64,000 nucleotides of DNA from Pontibacter ruber (GTDB lineage: Bacteria > Bacteroidota > Bacteroidia > Cytophagales > Hymenobacteraceae), in the NCBI RefSeq assembly GCF_023630205.1, contig NZ_JALPRR010000003.1:496001-560000 (forward strand), in the 5' to 3' direction. This document shows positions 35,490 to 45,146 of this stretch, in pieces (position 1 is the first letter of the stretch; each line of letters starts with the position of its first letter). Both the position numbers and the translations under genes were made by a program. The notes under the pieces were generated by a model. The model saw only the letters and a program-made list of their open reading frames with translations, was not told the origin of the DNA and made no database searches.

Positions 35490-37769
35490 ATGTGGCTATC
35501 TTTCCTACTCCAGAAGTACATCTTTTTATTCCTGTTTATTACAATCCCGGTACTGCATGGTGTTGCCCAGAGCAACAAGGCTAACCATTGGTATTTTGAT
35601 AATTTCGCGGGAGTTAATTTCAACACACAGCCTCCTGTGCCAGATTTAAATGGAAAGGTAGAGGCTTATGCCAGCGGGTCGTCTGTATTGAGCGATGAAG
35701 AAGGGAACCTGTTGTTTTATACGGATGGCAATCTTGTATGGAACAGGAAGCATGAGCTAATGCCCAATGGTACGGACTTAACTATTGGCGCTGTAGGGTC
35801 GCTGGATAAGACTACTGTTATTGTGCCGAAGCCGGGCTCCTCTGGTGTACACTACATATTCACTGCAAATCCTTACAATGGCCCTGTTGATTATGGTTTG
35901 TTTTATGCGACCGTAGATTTATCCCGCGATAATGGTTATGGAGATGTCACGCAGAAACACCGCGCTTTACACAACCCGGTTACGAGGACGCTAACTGCAG
36001 TGCAACATGCCAATGGCGTTGACTTTTGGGTAATTGCACATGAGTTTAACACCGCCAATTACCTGGCCTATAAAGTCACGAGTGCTGGCGTAAGTAGTAG
36101 CCCTGTTGTCAGCACAACAGCTCTTAGCCACGAATGGTCAGCCGAACAGATGAAAGTAGCACCGGATGGAAGCAGAATTGCAGCTACAGTTGGGCGATAT
36201 GTTGAACTCTCTGACTTTAATACAGCAACTGGAAAACTTAGTAATACACAGTTACTGCAGGGTACCCTCAGCTATGATGTTTTAAGAGGTGTTGAGTTTT
36301 CACCTAATTCTTCAGTAGTCTATGCTGCCAGTATATATGAAGGCATTTACCAGTTCGATTTGAGTAAAAATTCTCCTGCCGAAATTGCTACCTCCTTATA
36401 TAAGATCAGGGCAGGGCAAACAAACATCATTGAGGATTTGCAGTTAGCTCCTGATGGGAAAATTTATACAGCAAAAGGTGGTGGGCAAGGTAGTGGTGCA
36501 GCCTATTTGGGTGTTATAAACAACCCTAACACGTTGGGCGGAGGAGCTGGTTTTAATGAAGCAGGCTTCTTCCTGGGTGGTGCTTATGTAGGCCTCAGGC
36601 TACCTACTTTTATAACTTCTTATTTTGCTGATCCAGCCACCCTTAGCTATACCAACCATTGCTTCGGGGAGGTGACAGTTTTTAAAGCAACTGGCATCGG
36701 CAGCAGAGATGCGGTTGAATGGAATTTTGGAGATCCGGCTTCAGGGGCTAACAATATCTCTTCAAACCTGACATCCCAGCATACTTATAGTGCACCAGGC
36801 ACCTACACAGTATCTTTAAAAGTAACTTTGGGGACTCAGGTGAAGACTTTTGAGCAGCAGGTAGTAATCCATGACAAACCAAATGTCAGCCTTGGAGCAG
36901 ATATACGCTCTTGTTCAGGCGAAATAATAATACTGGATGCTGGACTCGAAGGAAAATATCTTTGGTCGACAGGAGAAAACACCCGAAGTATAAAAGTAAG
37001 CACCACTGGAAATTATTGGGTTGAAGTAAGTAACGGTTACTGTACTTCCAGGGATGACATCCATGTGGAAGTTGTAACGCAGCCTGCTGTGAACCTGGGC
37101 CCTGACCAATTGCTTTGCGGCAGTGCTCCTGTAACACTATCGGTTGGTGAGGCTAATAGAGCTTATAAAGTGTTATGGTCTACGGGCGAGACAACCCCAA
37201 CGATTAGCGTGAATAAAACCGGAGCATACTGGGTAGAGGTTACAAATAATATATGTACGGTTCGGGATGAGGTGGCAATCCAGTATAATGGTCTTAAAGA
37301 TCTTTCGATCGTGGCCTCAAACGACACACTTTCTTATAGTGAAGTGTTGACTCTGAAAGCCACTGGAGAGAACTTAGTGTCATGGAGTTGGGATTTTGGT
37401 GACAGTTTTGCTTCTGACGGCAGGAACCCCTCACACACCTACGAAACTGCTGGAACATATACTATCACGCTTAATGCTACAAATCAGTACGGCTGTCAGG
37501 CTACTACATCAATGCCTGTGGTGGTAGCACCCTATCTGTTTATACCGAATATTTTCACACCGAACAATGATGGCAGAAATGATAATTTTCAGATCATCTA
37601 CAATGGGAGAGGCCTGTTTGAATTGCGCATATACAACAGGTGGGGCAAAGAAGTATACCAGGCAAACCACAAAGATTCCAAATGGTCAGGAGCAGCTGAC
37701 GGTGTATACTTTTACCTACTCCGAACAGAAACCGGCACCTATCGGGGTGCCGTAACATTGGTGAAGTAA
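35490..37769 (+). CDS. PKD-domain protein with gliding-motility (T9SS type B) C-terminal domain
   Basis: 760 residues from the ATG at 35490; a GTG six bases earlier is possible. The signal peptide ends GVAQS. Residues about 30-390 are a propeller-like region (NHWYFDNFAGVNF, GNLLFYTDGNLVW, APDGKIYTA). PKD-type modules follow, with WNFGDPASGANN and WSWDFGDSF and the HTYxxxGTYTVSL/HTYETAGTYTITL ends, plus two Ig-like repeats (YLWSTGENTRSIKV, VLWSTGETTPTISV). The C-terminus (FIPNIFTPNNDGRND, IYNRWGKEVYQ) is the CHU_C/type B T9SS sorting domain. It is exported and probably attached to or released from the surface. It sits alone between hrpB copies A and B. Confidence 0.9.
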   Translation: MWLSFLLQKYIFLFLFITIPVLHGVAQSNKANHWYFDNFAGVNFNTQPPVPDLNGKVEAYASGSSVLSDEEGNLLFYTDGNLVWNRKHELMPNGTDLTIGAVGSLDKTTVIVPKPGSSGVHYIFTANPYNGPVDYGLFYATVDLSRDNGYGDVTQKHRALHNPVTRTLTAVQHANGVDFWVIAHEFNTANYLAYKVTSAGVSSSPVVSTTALSHEWSAEQMKVAPDGSRIAATVGRYVELSDFNTATGKLSNTQLLQGTLSYDVLRGVEFSPNSSVVYAASIYEGIYQFDLSKNSPAEIATSLYKIRAGQTNIIEDLQLAPDGKIYTAKGGGQGSGAAYLGVINNPNTLGGGAGFNEAGFFLGGAYVGLRLPTFITSYFADPATLSYTNHCFGEVTVFKATGIGSRDAVEWNFGDPASGANNISSNLTSQHTYSAPGTYTVSLKVTLGTQVKTFEQQVVIHDKPNVSLGADIRSCSGEIIILDAGLEGKYLWSTGENTRSIKVSTTGNYWVEVSNGYCTSRDDIHVEVVTQPAVNLGPDQLLCGSAPVTLSVGEANRAYKVLWSTGETTPTISVNKTGAYWVEVTNNICTVRDEVAIQYNGLKDLSIVASNDTLSYSEVLTLKATGENLVSWSWDFGDSFASDGRNPSHTYETAGTYTITLNATNQYGCQATTSMPVVVAPYLFIPNIFTPNNDGRNDNFQIIYNGRGLFELRIYNRWGKEVYQANHKDSKWSGAADGVYFYLLRTETGTYRGAVTLVK

Positions 37770-37793
37770 AAATTAATTAATTCTCTTAAAGAT

Positions 37794-37906
37794 TTCCCTT
37801 GCCCTTCTACCCATTTACCATAGACCTGCCCGTTCGGGAAATCATACCTGCCGTCAGAGAACACCTTTCGGCGCAGAACACGCTGATCTACTCCCGGAGC
37901 CGGTAG
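37794..37906 (+). repeat. hrpB 5' copy B, with a 35-codon ORF
   Basis: It matches the first 31 codons of hrpB from the TTG at 37799, has an 8-nt net deletion just before Walker A, and ends in the shifted frame as YSRSR-stop (TAG 37904). Differences from hrpB include N4Y and A24S, but most are synonymous. It is a direct repeat that separates two cassettes, and may be translated as a 35-residue peptide. Confidence 0.75.
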
Positions 37907-37916
37907 TCTACAAAAA

Positions 37917-37946
37917 GAAACCCTTCCATATTACTGGAAGGGTTTT
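37917..37946 (-). terminator. terminator of the 37994-39238 lipoprotein gene
   Basis: AAACCCTTCCA and TGGAAGGGTTT with a short loop, followed on the minus strand by T residues. Confidence 0.75.
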
Positions 37947-37993
37947 GTAAGGATGAGGCTAATGCCAGATAGCCTATGTTAAGATTCTCATGT

Positions 37994-39238
37994 TTAGAAA
38001 AGCTTTCTAATAATTCTTGACTGCTTTACCTCTTTGTAAAGAGATAAAGCAGGATTAGCCATAATATCAAGAATTGCCTGATAGGAGTGGTCTTTCATTT
38101 TCTGCGATCTGACATAAGAAAGTTTAAAAGCAGATACATTCTTGCCCTCCAGCGTCTTACTTTTTAGACCTTCTAAAAAGGCTTTTGGTTTAAAACTGGA
38201 TTTTTCCGGTGAGCTGTATACGTTCCATCTCGCATCAAAGCTGGCATCGGTTGCGGCCCAATACATGTTATAGATGCTGGGCTTATCATCAGTAAATGTT
38301 ACCGTAAAATCTTCAAAACCGGATGTAGAAACAGAGAAATCCGATGTTGGTGCGAAATCAATTTCTGTAGGGATTTGGTTGCCATAATATTTGTAAGAGT
38401 GCAAATAGCTGCCGGCATCGGTGTAAGTTACTTCAAGGTCATATACTTCGATGCCTGTTGGTGGGAAATGCAGGTCATATTCATTACTAAGGCTTATAAG
38501 TGACGAATATAGATTTTGTTTAGTCTTTTCATCTTCCTTGGTATAACCATAAAGATATGTTCTAAAGTTAGTAATACCGGCAGGCTTGGTATATTTACGT
38601 TTGCCAGTGTTACCCGCTTCTGTAAAATCAACAGTGGTTTTATTTGATGTTAGTTCGGTGAACATATACTTACCGTAGTTTGGCAGTATAATGTAAGCCA
38701 GATCTGTCGGAAGGGATCGGGTATAATTAGCAAACTTCAGGGTTCCTGCGTTCCATGTAGCCATATATCCGGTAGACCCTTTACTCCAGAAGTACATATC
38801 CTTGTCGTTAGGAATGTTGGTATAGGTTACTTCTGCCTTCTCCCTTTCGATTGGTGACGTATTAGACGTCATTGAGTAGCGAAGGTGCCATTTATCGGGG
38901 TTAACCTGCACATAAGTTTCCACCCAGTAACTGTTGTTAGGAGCATTGAAAAGTACGGTAGTAAGGTCATACTTAGTGTCTCCGGATTTTATGCGCAGCT
39001 TATGATCTGTGTTAAACGCAATCAGCGTATCCAATACGACTTTCCCATCTTCCTGCGATAAAATAAGCTCAAAGTCTTTTGCACCTTCCATATGGGTGTC
39101 GTACCTGAAGCTAAAATCGAAGGTTTTGATTGGTGCTGGCTCAGGTGCCGGTGCCGGTGCCGGTGCTGTATCCTTTTCTGAATCACAACTTAGTAGGGTG
39201 CCGATAAAAAGAAGACCTGTGAGTAATTTTGTTCTCAT
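37994..39238 (-). CDS. cassette lipoprotein, paralogue 1 of 3
   Basis: 414 residues, lipobox LLSC then DSEKDTAPAPAPAPEPAP, an Ala-Pro linker that varies in length among the paralogues. The mature protein is beta-rich: KTFDFSFRYDTHMEGAKDFE, then VTYTNIPNDKDMYFW, IPTEIDFAPTSDFSV, GFEDFTVTFTDDKPS and a C-terminal helical region. I do not recognise a family. It is roughly half to 60% identical to the paralogue at 45147 and less so to 39632. No sorting domain; a lipid-anchored, probably surface-exposed protein. It lies between hrpB copies B and C and is transcribed away from copy C. Confidence 0.8.
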   Translation of the reverse strand: MRTKLLTGLLFIGTLLSCDSEKDTAPAPAPAPEPAPIKTFDFSFRYDTHMEGAKDFELILSQEDGKVVLDTLIAFNTDHKLRIKSGDTKYDLTTVLFNAPNNSYWVETYVQVNPDKWHLRYSMTSNTSPIEREKAEVTYTNIPNDKDMYFWSKGSTGYMATWNAGTLKFANYTRSLPTDLAYIILPNYGKYMFTELTSNKTTVDFTEAGNTGKRKYTKPAGITNFRTYLYGYTKEDEKTKQNLYSSLISLSNEYDLHFPPTGIEVYDLEVTYTDAGSYLHSYKYYGNQIPTEIDFAPTSDFSVSTSGFEDFTVTFTDDKPSIYNMYWAATDASFDARWNVYSSPEKSSFKPKAFLEGLKSKTLEGKNVSAFKLSYVRSQKMKDHSYQAILDIMANPALSLYKEVKQSRIIRKLF

Positions 39239-39436
39239 AAATGAAGAGTAAAATTCTAGATGCTAAATATAGTGTAAATTATATTCTATAGCATATCATA
39301 TGTTAAAACATAAAGCCAATTATCCGTTGATACTATCTTGTTCAGTCCAAAGCTTTGTCTGCTGTAGAAAATTAAAAGTTGATCGTAAAAGCATTTGACT
39401 TTCTGTTTTTTGCACACTGAAAAATATTTTTATTTA

Positions 39437-39586
39437 TCATCAATATCTTCCCTTGCCCTTTAACCCAGTTACCATAGACTTACCCGTTCGGGAAATTATA
39501 CCTGCAGTTAGAGAGCATTTGGCGGCGCAGAACACGCTGATGGGTTACAGGAGACGGTAAAAGCACTTTGCTGCCACTGGCTCTGC
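39437..39586 (+). repeat. hrpB 5' copy C, with a 35-codon ORF
   Basis: It matches hrpB from the TTG at 39453 and extends upstream into the leader (ATCATCAATA). It carries the same 8-nt net deletion as copies B and D, ends as MGYRRR-stop (TAA 39558), and continues with decayed homology to 39586. The one substitution in the conserved part is F6V. Confidence 0.75.
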
Positions 39587-39631
39587 AGATAACCGGTTTA
39601 CCTAATGTTATAGGCTGGTTCTCATGAAATT

Positions 39632-40870
39632 CTAGAAAGTTTTCTCGATCAAGCGGGTTTGTTTCATTTCCTTCTTTCGAAGTGCTTCAGGATTAGCCAA
39701 GTAATCCCTTAAAGTTTGATGAGTATAGCCTCTAGCTTTCTCTGTCTGAACAGAATATAATTTAAAGGTGGATAAGTTTTTGCCAGCCAGAGATTTTGCT
39801 TTAAGATTTTCTAAGAAGTCTTTTGGTATAATGTTTTTCTCGTCCGGTGATGAATACGTGTACCATTGCGCTTGAGTAGTCACATCTTTAGCTACCCAGA
39901 ATACTAAATAAGAGCTGGGTTTATCTTCCCCGAACTTTATTTCAAAGTCGTTGAATCCTTGCTTAGCAACTATAAAATCTGATTCAGCAGCAAAGTTCAT
40001 AACAGAAGGTAATAGTGTGCTGATATTTCTATAAGAATGGCGATAGCCTTTGGCATCCGTGTAAATCAGGTTAAACTCAAACTCTTCTATTGTAGTGGAG
40101 GGATATAGAAAATCGTATTCGTCAGACGGTTGCCTGTCAGAATTATAGAGAAGCATTCGATTAGCATAGTCGCCAGCTTTAGTATACCCAAATAAAAAGG
40201 ATCTAAAGTCGGTAGCACCGGCAGGTCTGTCATATTTTTTTCTTAAAGCTGTATTGGCACCAGAAAAGTCTATATCCATCTTCGTTGATGATACTTCTGT
40301 AAACAAGTATTTCTCATAATTTACCAAGAGTATATACGCTAAGTCAGTTGGCAGTAATCTGGCAAAATTTAAGAACAAGATATTATCAGTAGTATTTGGC
40401 CATGATGAGGCTGTTCCTTCAGCTTGTTTTGATGAAAAGATGTGTGTTCGGTCATAAGGAATGTTGTAGTAGCGTAGCTCGCTCCTTTCTGTTGTCCGTG
40501 ATCCGAAAGTGCTGAAACCTTCGTCAATATGCCACTTGTCCGGATTGACATTCACATAAGTTTTCAAAATATGGTTGGTTGTTTCAGGTATTTTAATAAT
40601 GGTTGTAACATCGAATTTAGTCTCATTGGATTTTACCTTCAGTGCATGATGAGAGCCTGCTGTTACCAAAGTATCTAGCAAGATAGAACCATCCTTTTGG
40701 GAAACAATCAACTCATAATCCTTTATGGTTCTAGGCACCGGATCATACCTGAAGCTAAAACCAAAGGTTTTTATTGGTTCAGGAGCAGGTGCCGGTGCTG
40801 TATCCTTTTCTGAATCACAACTTAGTAGTGTACTTATAAAAAGGAGGCTTGCAAGTAGTTTTGTTCTCAT
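39632..40870 (-). CDS. cassette lipoprotein, paralogue 2 of 3
   Basis: 412 residues, signal peptide with lipobox LLSC and a shorter linker (APAPAPEP). It is the most divergent of the three paralogues: KTFGFSFRYDPVPRTIKDYE, NFAAESDFIVAKQGFNDFE and FGEDKPSSYLVFWVAKD align with the others. The upstream leader (AATGAAGAGTAAAATTCT) is nearly the same as that of the 37994-39238 gene, which shows that promoter and gene were duplicated together. Function unknown; probably surface-exposed. Confidence 0.8.
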   Translation of the reverse strand: MRTKLLASLLFISTLLSCDSEKDTAPAPAPEPIKTFGFSFRYDPVPRTIKDYELIVSQKDGSILLDTLVTAGSHHALKVKSNETKFDVTTIIKIPETTNHILKTYVNVNPDKWHIDEGFSTFGSRTTERSELRYYNIPYDRTHIFSSKQAEGTASSWPNTTDNILFLNFARLLPTDLAYILLVNYEKYLFTEVSSTKMDIDFSGANTALRKKYDRPAGATDFRSFLFGYTKAGDYANRMLLYNSDRQPSDEYDFLYPSTTIEEFEFNLIYTDAKGYRHSYRNISTLLPSVMNFAAESDFIVAKQGFNDFEIKFGEDKPSSYLVFWVAKDVTTQAQWYTYSSPDEKNIIPKDFLENLKAKSLAGKNLSTFKLYSVQTEKARGYTHQTLRDYLANPEALRKKEMKQTRLIEKTF

Positions 40871-41020
40871 AAATGAAGAGTAAAATTCTGAATGTTGAAT
40901 ATAGTATATATTTATATTCTATAGCACAGAACTAAAACAATTATCCATTGATATTATTTTGGTTTGCCAGATCAGCGGCCTTGCCACACTGTATATGTTT
41001 CTGGCAATGTATAACCAGAT

Positions 41021-41055
41021 AAAAAAGCCCGGGCAGTTAGCTGCCCGGGCTTTTT
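41021..41055 (-). terminator. terminator of the YCF48-like gene
   Basis: AAAAAGCCCGGGCAG-TTAG-CTGCCCGGGCTTTTT, a perfect 15-bp stem with A/T flanks on both sides. Confidence 0.9.
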
Positions 41056-41083
41056 AAGTATAATCTAAGACTACAAAGAGTTG

Positions 41084-44000
41084 CTACAGCTTCACCACTT
41101 TACGGGTGTAGACGTTGCCCTTGTGGTAAACCCTCACGTGGTATACGCCCTTAGCGTGGGCCGAAAGGTCCAGCACATACTGCTGTGCCCCGGGTTCAGC
41201 ACGCAGCAGCAGCCTGCCTAATGGGTCGTATACTTCAATGCGCTCCATTACATCGGGGTGCGAGAAGTATACTTTGTCCTGTGTCGGGTTCGGGTGTACT
41301 TTTAGTTTTCGGTCTTCCTCATCGGTTATGCCGGTTGGTGCGGCAGTTGCGAAGGTGGCCTTTTCGCTGTAAAGCTCCGTGCCACTTACCGTGCCTTTAA
41401 TCCGGAAATAGTATACCGAGCCGGCTGCCAGGTCTTTTACCTCTGCCTGCACAATGCCTGTGCCGGCAGACAGAAAGCCCGGTGTTGCAGCTATCGTTTT
41501 ACCTAAGGCTTCGGTCTCGCCATACTCGATCTGAATGTTGCTGACCATACTACCCTGTGGGGCAACATAGCCGGTAAGAATGGCGCTGGTGCCGGTTACC
41601 TGCTCCGCCTTGTCGGCCTCTATCAGCACGCCTCCGCCGGCCCGGAACATGTGCATGGTGCTGTAGATCTCTTTGTCGCCCTGCAGGGCCTTTACCCTGT
41701 AATAGTATACTGCCTGTGGCTCTAAACCTGTAAGGCTAGCCTGCACATTACGCCAGGTATTGTTTGGTACCACATCAGGAGTAGCAACTGCTTCAGAGCC
41801 GAATTCACGGGTCTTGCCGTACTGGAACACAATTTTAGTGATATCGCCGTTGTACGTTTCAACCCTCGCTCCCCACTTTACTTCTGTATTGGAGACAATG
41901 GGTGGCTGCATCTGAATCAAATAATCCGGCCTGGTGGCAAAGCTGAAAGTGGCGCCGTAATATTGTTTTGCTTTATAAGTAAGTTTTATACGGCCGTAAT
42001 ACTGGGTGCCGGGCTTCAGATTCTGCGCCGATGCTACAACGCTGGCCGTAGCCTTTCCTGCTACGGTACCCGGAGAGGCAGCTATGCTCGATGGATTAGT
42101 GAAATTAACATTGGTGGCGTATTCAAACTGTATGTTGGTAATTTCCTGGTCGTTAGATGTTACATACCCGGACAGATCAGCGCTGTTGGTTTTAACATTG
42201 TAAGCCATTCCGTAACTTATCGAGAAGGCAGGGAGCGTTACAAATTCTATGAACTGGCTCGTCCGCTGTATACCCTTGTAGGTGGCCCTGATCCTGAAAA
42301 AATAAGTTGTACCAGGCTCCAGGTCCTCTAATGTAACCTTATACTTCTCGGCAGAATTAGCCTGCAATTGGGCAGGTGTAAGCTCTATGCTTTTGTCGAA
42401 GAACATGCCTTTGCCATACTCCAGCCGTATGTTGGACAAGGCCTCGCCGTTGGTAGCCACTACAGCCGTAAGTACAGCTCCCCCGGCAGTAACATCGCTT
42501 GCCGGCAGGGCCTTCAGGGAGTACTCATCATAGTTTAGGGTACTTTTTACTATTTTTCCGAAAGTTCCGGAACCAAAGATGTCTTTATCTTTTGTAATGA
42601 CCATTTTGGTGATCAGGTAGGGCATGCTGATCGATTCCCAGGTGTACCCGCCATCTGATGTACGGAAGTTTTTTCCATACTCACCTGTTACATATCCTAC
42701 GTTCTCGCTGGAGAAGGCAATTGCCTTTAAATGATCATATTCTGTTCTAAGCTCTTCCCAGGTAGCACCACCATCTTTGGTTTTCAGCACCGTGCCGTAT
42801 TCTGCCGAGATATAGCCAACATTATCATTCACAAAACTGATGCCGGTGAAGTATCCGTACACCTCACGTAATTTTATCCAGTTAACGCCGCCATCCGTTG
42901 TCCTGTAAAGGTCTCCGTAGCGGGTAGCAATTCCATGGTTTTCATCGACAAAATGCATCCTGGTTGCGCCAGTGAAGTTGGAAATCTTCTGCCAGGTCTT
43001 GCCTCCGTCAACAGTTTTTAAGAAACCATTCCCGGCGTATGAGTCAGTACAGACATAGCCGAACCTGTTATTAAAAAAATACATAGAACTGATTCTGATC
43101 CCATAAGAATCCAGGGTTAGCTTCGTCCAGGTGTTTCCTCCATCGTTTGTCTTTAACAATTGGTCGATACTGTTGCTGTATAAACCTTCATGCGTAACTA
43201 CGTATCCTGTGTCTGCTGAAAAGAATTTTGCGAACCTGTAGTAATGGGTACTCTCATCTAAGCCTGTGTTAACAGTAGCCCAGTTTTTACCCTTGTCCGT
43301 TGTTTTGTACAGCTCGCTCCCAAGGGCATATCCTGTCGTAGTGGTTGGGAACTGCAAATCATTAATGTTATTATAGGTAAAAGCGTAGTCGCTCCAGGTC
43401 TTGCCTCCATCTGTTGTTTTTACTATTCTTCCCCGCATGCCTGCAGCATATCCGGTATTCTCATCAGTAAAGTGAATGCCGAACATACTTGTTCCATCAT
43501 ATAAAGCCTTCTGGAATCCTATCGACTCCCACGTGCCTCCACTATTTGTGGTTTTATAAATCACGCCATACTCACCCGTTCCAAAACCGATATTTTCGCT
43601 GAGGAAAAAGAAAGAATAGATAGCGTGATTAGGGTCAGATATCACGTACCAGGTTTCGCCACCATCTGTTGTCTTCAGGATACTATTATGTTCTTTGGAA
43701 GCAAAGCCAATCTGGCTGTTTACAAAGTGGATGGTGAAGAAATTAGAAGGAATCGTGTTGGTGCTTTCTGTAACTTTCCAGGTTACCCCTCCATCTGTTG
43801 TTTTCAGAATATAGCCGTTGTTGCAGGCAACATGCCCCACTTTGGAATTGATAAAGGCTGATTTATTAATAGTGAGGTTGTATTGATCGTAGCTATTCTG
43901 GCTAGAAGGCTTGATAGGCACTTTGCTCCAGCTGTTGCCCCCATCAGTTGACTTAAAAAGGCTTTTGTTACTGGTTGTATAAATAGTATCGGTGTGCAGG

Positions 44001-44353
44001 ACGTGAACCGAGTTCAGGCTTTCAGTGATGCCTGTCGTCAACTTTTGCCAGGATTCGCCAGCGTTGGTTGATTTGTACACCGTTCCGAAGTCACCGACAA
44101 TAAAGCCAAGATTATCCTTAAATCTGATCTCATTACCCGAACTGATGCTTTGCTGTATTTGCCAGGTAGCTCCTGCATCATTTGTTTGTATCAGGTTGGA
44201 GCCATCCACAATAAAACCAGACTGCGCAGTTACAAACGTGATGCTCTTGCCTGTATTACCAGACGGCTGTGGGTTAAGCCAGGTCCATTGCGCAAATGCG
44301 TTCGTTAAAGTAAGCGTAAAGAGGAAAAGTAAAGGGAGTAGTTTTGTTCTCAT
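41084..44353 (-). CDS. large YCF48-like propeller protein with fibronectin-type repeats and T9SS type A sorting domain
   Basis: 1089 residues with a signal peptide ending NAFAQ. Residues about 20-640 carry some 14 repeats of the form TxDGGxTW (KSTDGGNSWSKV, KTTDGGVTWKV, RTTDGGVNWI), each with an upstream x-G-F/Y-V/A strand. This is the BNR/YCF48 propeller pattern. Residues about 650-1000 hold four fibronectin-III-like repeats (LEYGKG, LEPGTTYFFRIRA). The end (LKVHPNPTQDKVYF, then GVYHVRVYHKGNVYTRKVVKL in part) is the type A T9SS sorting domain. Its first codons (ATGAGAACAAAACTACT) match those of the neighbouring lipoprotein genes. Probably a secreted adhesin-like protein; the length suggests more than one propeller. 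Confidence 0.9.
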   Translation of the reverse strand: MRTKLLPLLFLFTLTLTNAFAQWTWLNPQPSGNTGKSITFVTAQSGFIVDGSNLIQTNDAGATWQIQQSISSGNEIRFKDNLGFIVGDFGTVYKSTNAGESWQKLTTGITESLNSVHVLHTDTIYTTSNKSLFKSTDGGNSWSKVPIKPSSQNSYDQYNLTINKSAFINSKVGHVACNNGYILKTTDGGVTWKVTESTNTIPSNFFTIHFVNSQIGFASKEHNSILKTTDGGETWYVISDPNHAIYSFFFLSENIGFGTGEYGVIYKTTNSGGTWESIGFQKALYDGTSMFGIHFTDENTGYAAGMRGRIVKTTDGGKTWSDYAFTYNNINDLQFPTTTTGYALGSELYKTTDKGKNWATVNTGLDESTHYYRFAKFFSADTGYVVTHEGLYSNSIDQLLKTNDGGNTWTKLTLDSYGIRISSMYFFNNRFGYVCTDSYAGNGFLKTVDGGKTWQKISNFTGATRMHFVDENHGIATRYGDLYRTTDGGVNWIKLREVYGYFTGISFVNDNVGYISAEYGTVLKTKDGGATWEELRTEYDHLKAIAFSSENVGYVTGEYGKNFRTSDGGYTWESISMPYLITKMVITKDKDIFGSGTFGKIVKSTLNYDEYSLKALPASDVTAGGAVLTAVVATNGEALSNIRLEYGKGMFFDKSIELTPAQLQANSAEKYKVTLEDLEPGTTYFFRIRATYKGIQRTSQFIEFVTLPAFSISYGMAYNVKTNSADLSGYVTSNDQEITNIQFEYATNVNFTNPSSIAASPGTVAGKATASVVASAQNLKPGTQYYGRIKLTYKAKQYYGATFSFATRPDYLIQMQPPIVSNTEVKWGARVETYNGDITKIVFQYGKTREFGSEAVATPDVVPNNTWRNVQASLTGLEPQAVYYYRVKALQGDKEIYSTMHMFRAGGGVLIEADKAEQVTGTSAILTGYVAPQGSMVSNIQIEYGETEALGKTIAATPGFLSAGTGIVQAEVKDLAAGSVYYFRIKGTVSGTELYSEKATFATAAPTGITDEEDRKLKVHPNPTQDKVYFSHPDVMERIEVYDPLGRLLLRAEPGAQQYVLDLSAHAKGVYHVRVYHKGNVYTRKVVKL

Positions 44354-44910
44354 GCAATTGAATTAAGTATGGACTGCTAAAATATAACAAATATTATATA
44401 TTAGTAAACTTATTTCTGTTGCGGCTAACAAATTGGTTCTGAAGCAAAATTTAAATCTGCTGCCAGGAGTACACACTGCCAGCCAGGTTAAAACTTTCTA
44501 TTCCCTGAGTTTCTGATTTTCTAACTGATCCACCTCTTTCACAAACTTCACCAGCCCTTAGTTTGCCCCAGGTATCGATGGCATACACACGCGGGTGCCC
44601 CAGCTGTTTGGCTATGGCTCAAAAGACCTCTTGGCGTCTGAAGGTCCCGCGAGCGTCTGATTTACAGGGGAGGTAAATTTTGGAGGAGTGGGTGAGTGAA
44701 TACTTAATTAAAACAAATATAGGCTATAAAAAAATATTGCTTGAATATAGCCGGTATCAAATAATATTGTATGCTTTACGTAGATCAAAGCAGAACTTTA
44801 CCCATTACATAAAACTATATGTTATAATTGGCTGAAAGTAGTTAGGCTTGCCTCATTTAGTAATTTAAACTACCAAATGTAGCGGGCAATATATTTTCAT
44901 ATATAATATC
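44354..44910. other. intergenic region with a possible gene remnant
   Basis: No intact gene. It contains a decayed coding fragment (44498-44617). At 44634-44662 it has GCGTCTGAAGGTCCCGCGAG, a short repeat also present at 14164-14193. Confidence 0.45.
44498..44617 (-). pseudogene. possible C-terminal gene remnant
   Basis: The minus strand reads AIAKQLGHPRVYAIDTWGKL, then after a frameshift LVKFVKEVDQLENQKLRE-stop. It looks like a natural protein end but belongs to no family I recognise. Low support. Confidence 0.3.
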
Positions 44911-45049
44911 TTATCCCCCTTGCCCTTCAACCCATTTACCATAGACTTACCCGTTCGGGAAATCATACCTGCCGTTAGGGAGCACCTGGCGGCACAGCAC
45001 ACGCTGATCGACTCCCGGAACCGGTAAAAGCAAATTGCTGCCGCTTGGG
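44911..45049 (+). repeat. hrpB 5' copy D, with a 35-codon ORF
   Basis: It matches hrpB from the TTG at 44920, with the same 8-nt deletion as copies B and C, ending IDSRNR-stop (TAA 45025). One amino-acid change (N27H). Weak homology continues for about 20 bp past the stop. Confidence 0.75.
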
Positions 45050-45078
45050 CACCACTCAGAATAACCAGGGGATGAAAA

Positions 45079-45116
45079 AAACCACTGCCTTGCTAGTCCA
45101 GCAAAGCAGTGGGTTC
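45079..45116 (-). terminator. terminator of the 45147-46379 lipoprotein gene
   Basis: AACCACTGC and TTGCT arms pair with AGCAA and GCAGTGGGTT, with a poly-A run on the plus side that gives T residues on the minus strand. Confidence 0.7.
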
Positions 45117-45146
45117 ATGTTTTGTTAACATTGACTCTCTCGACCC

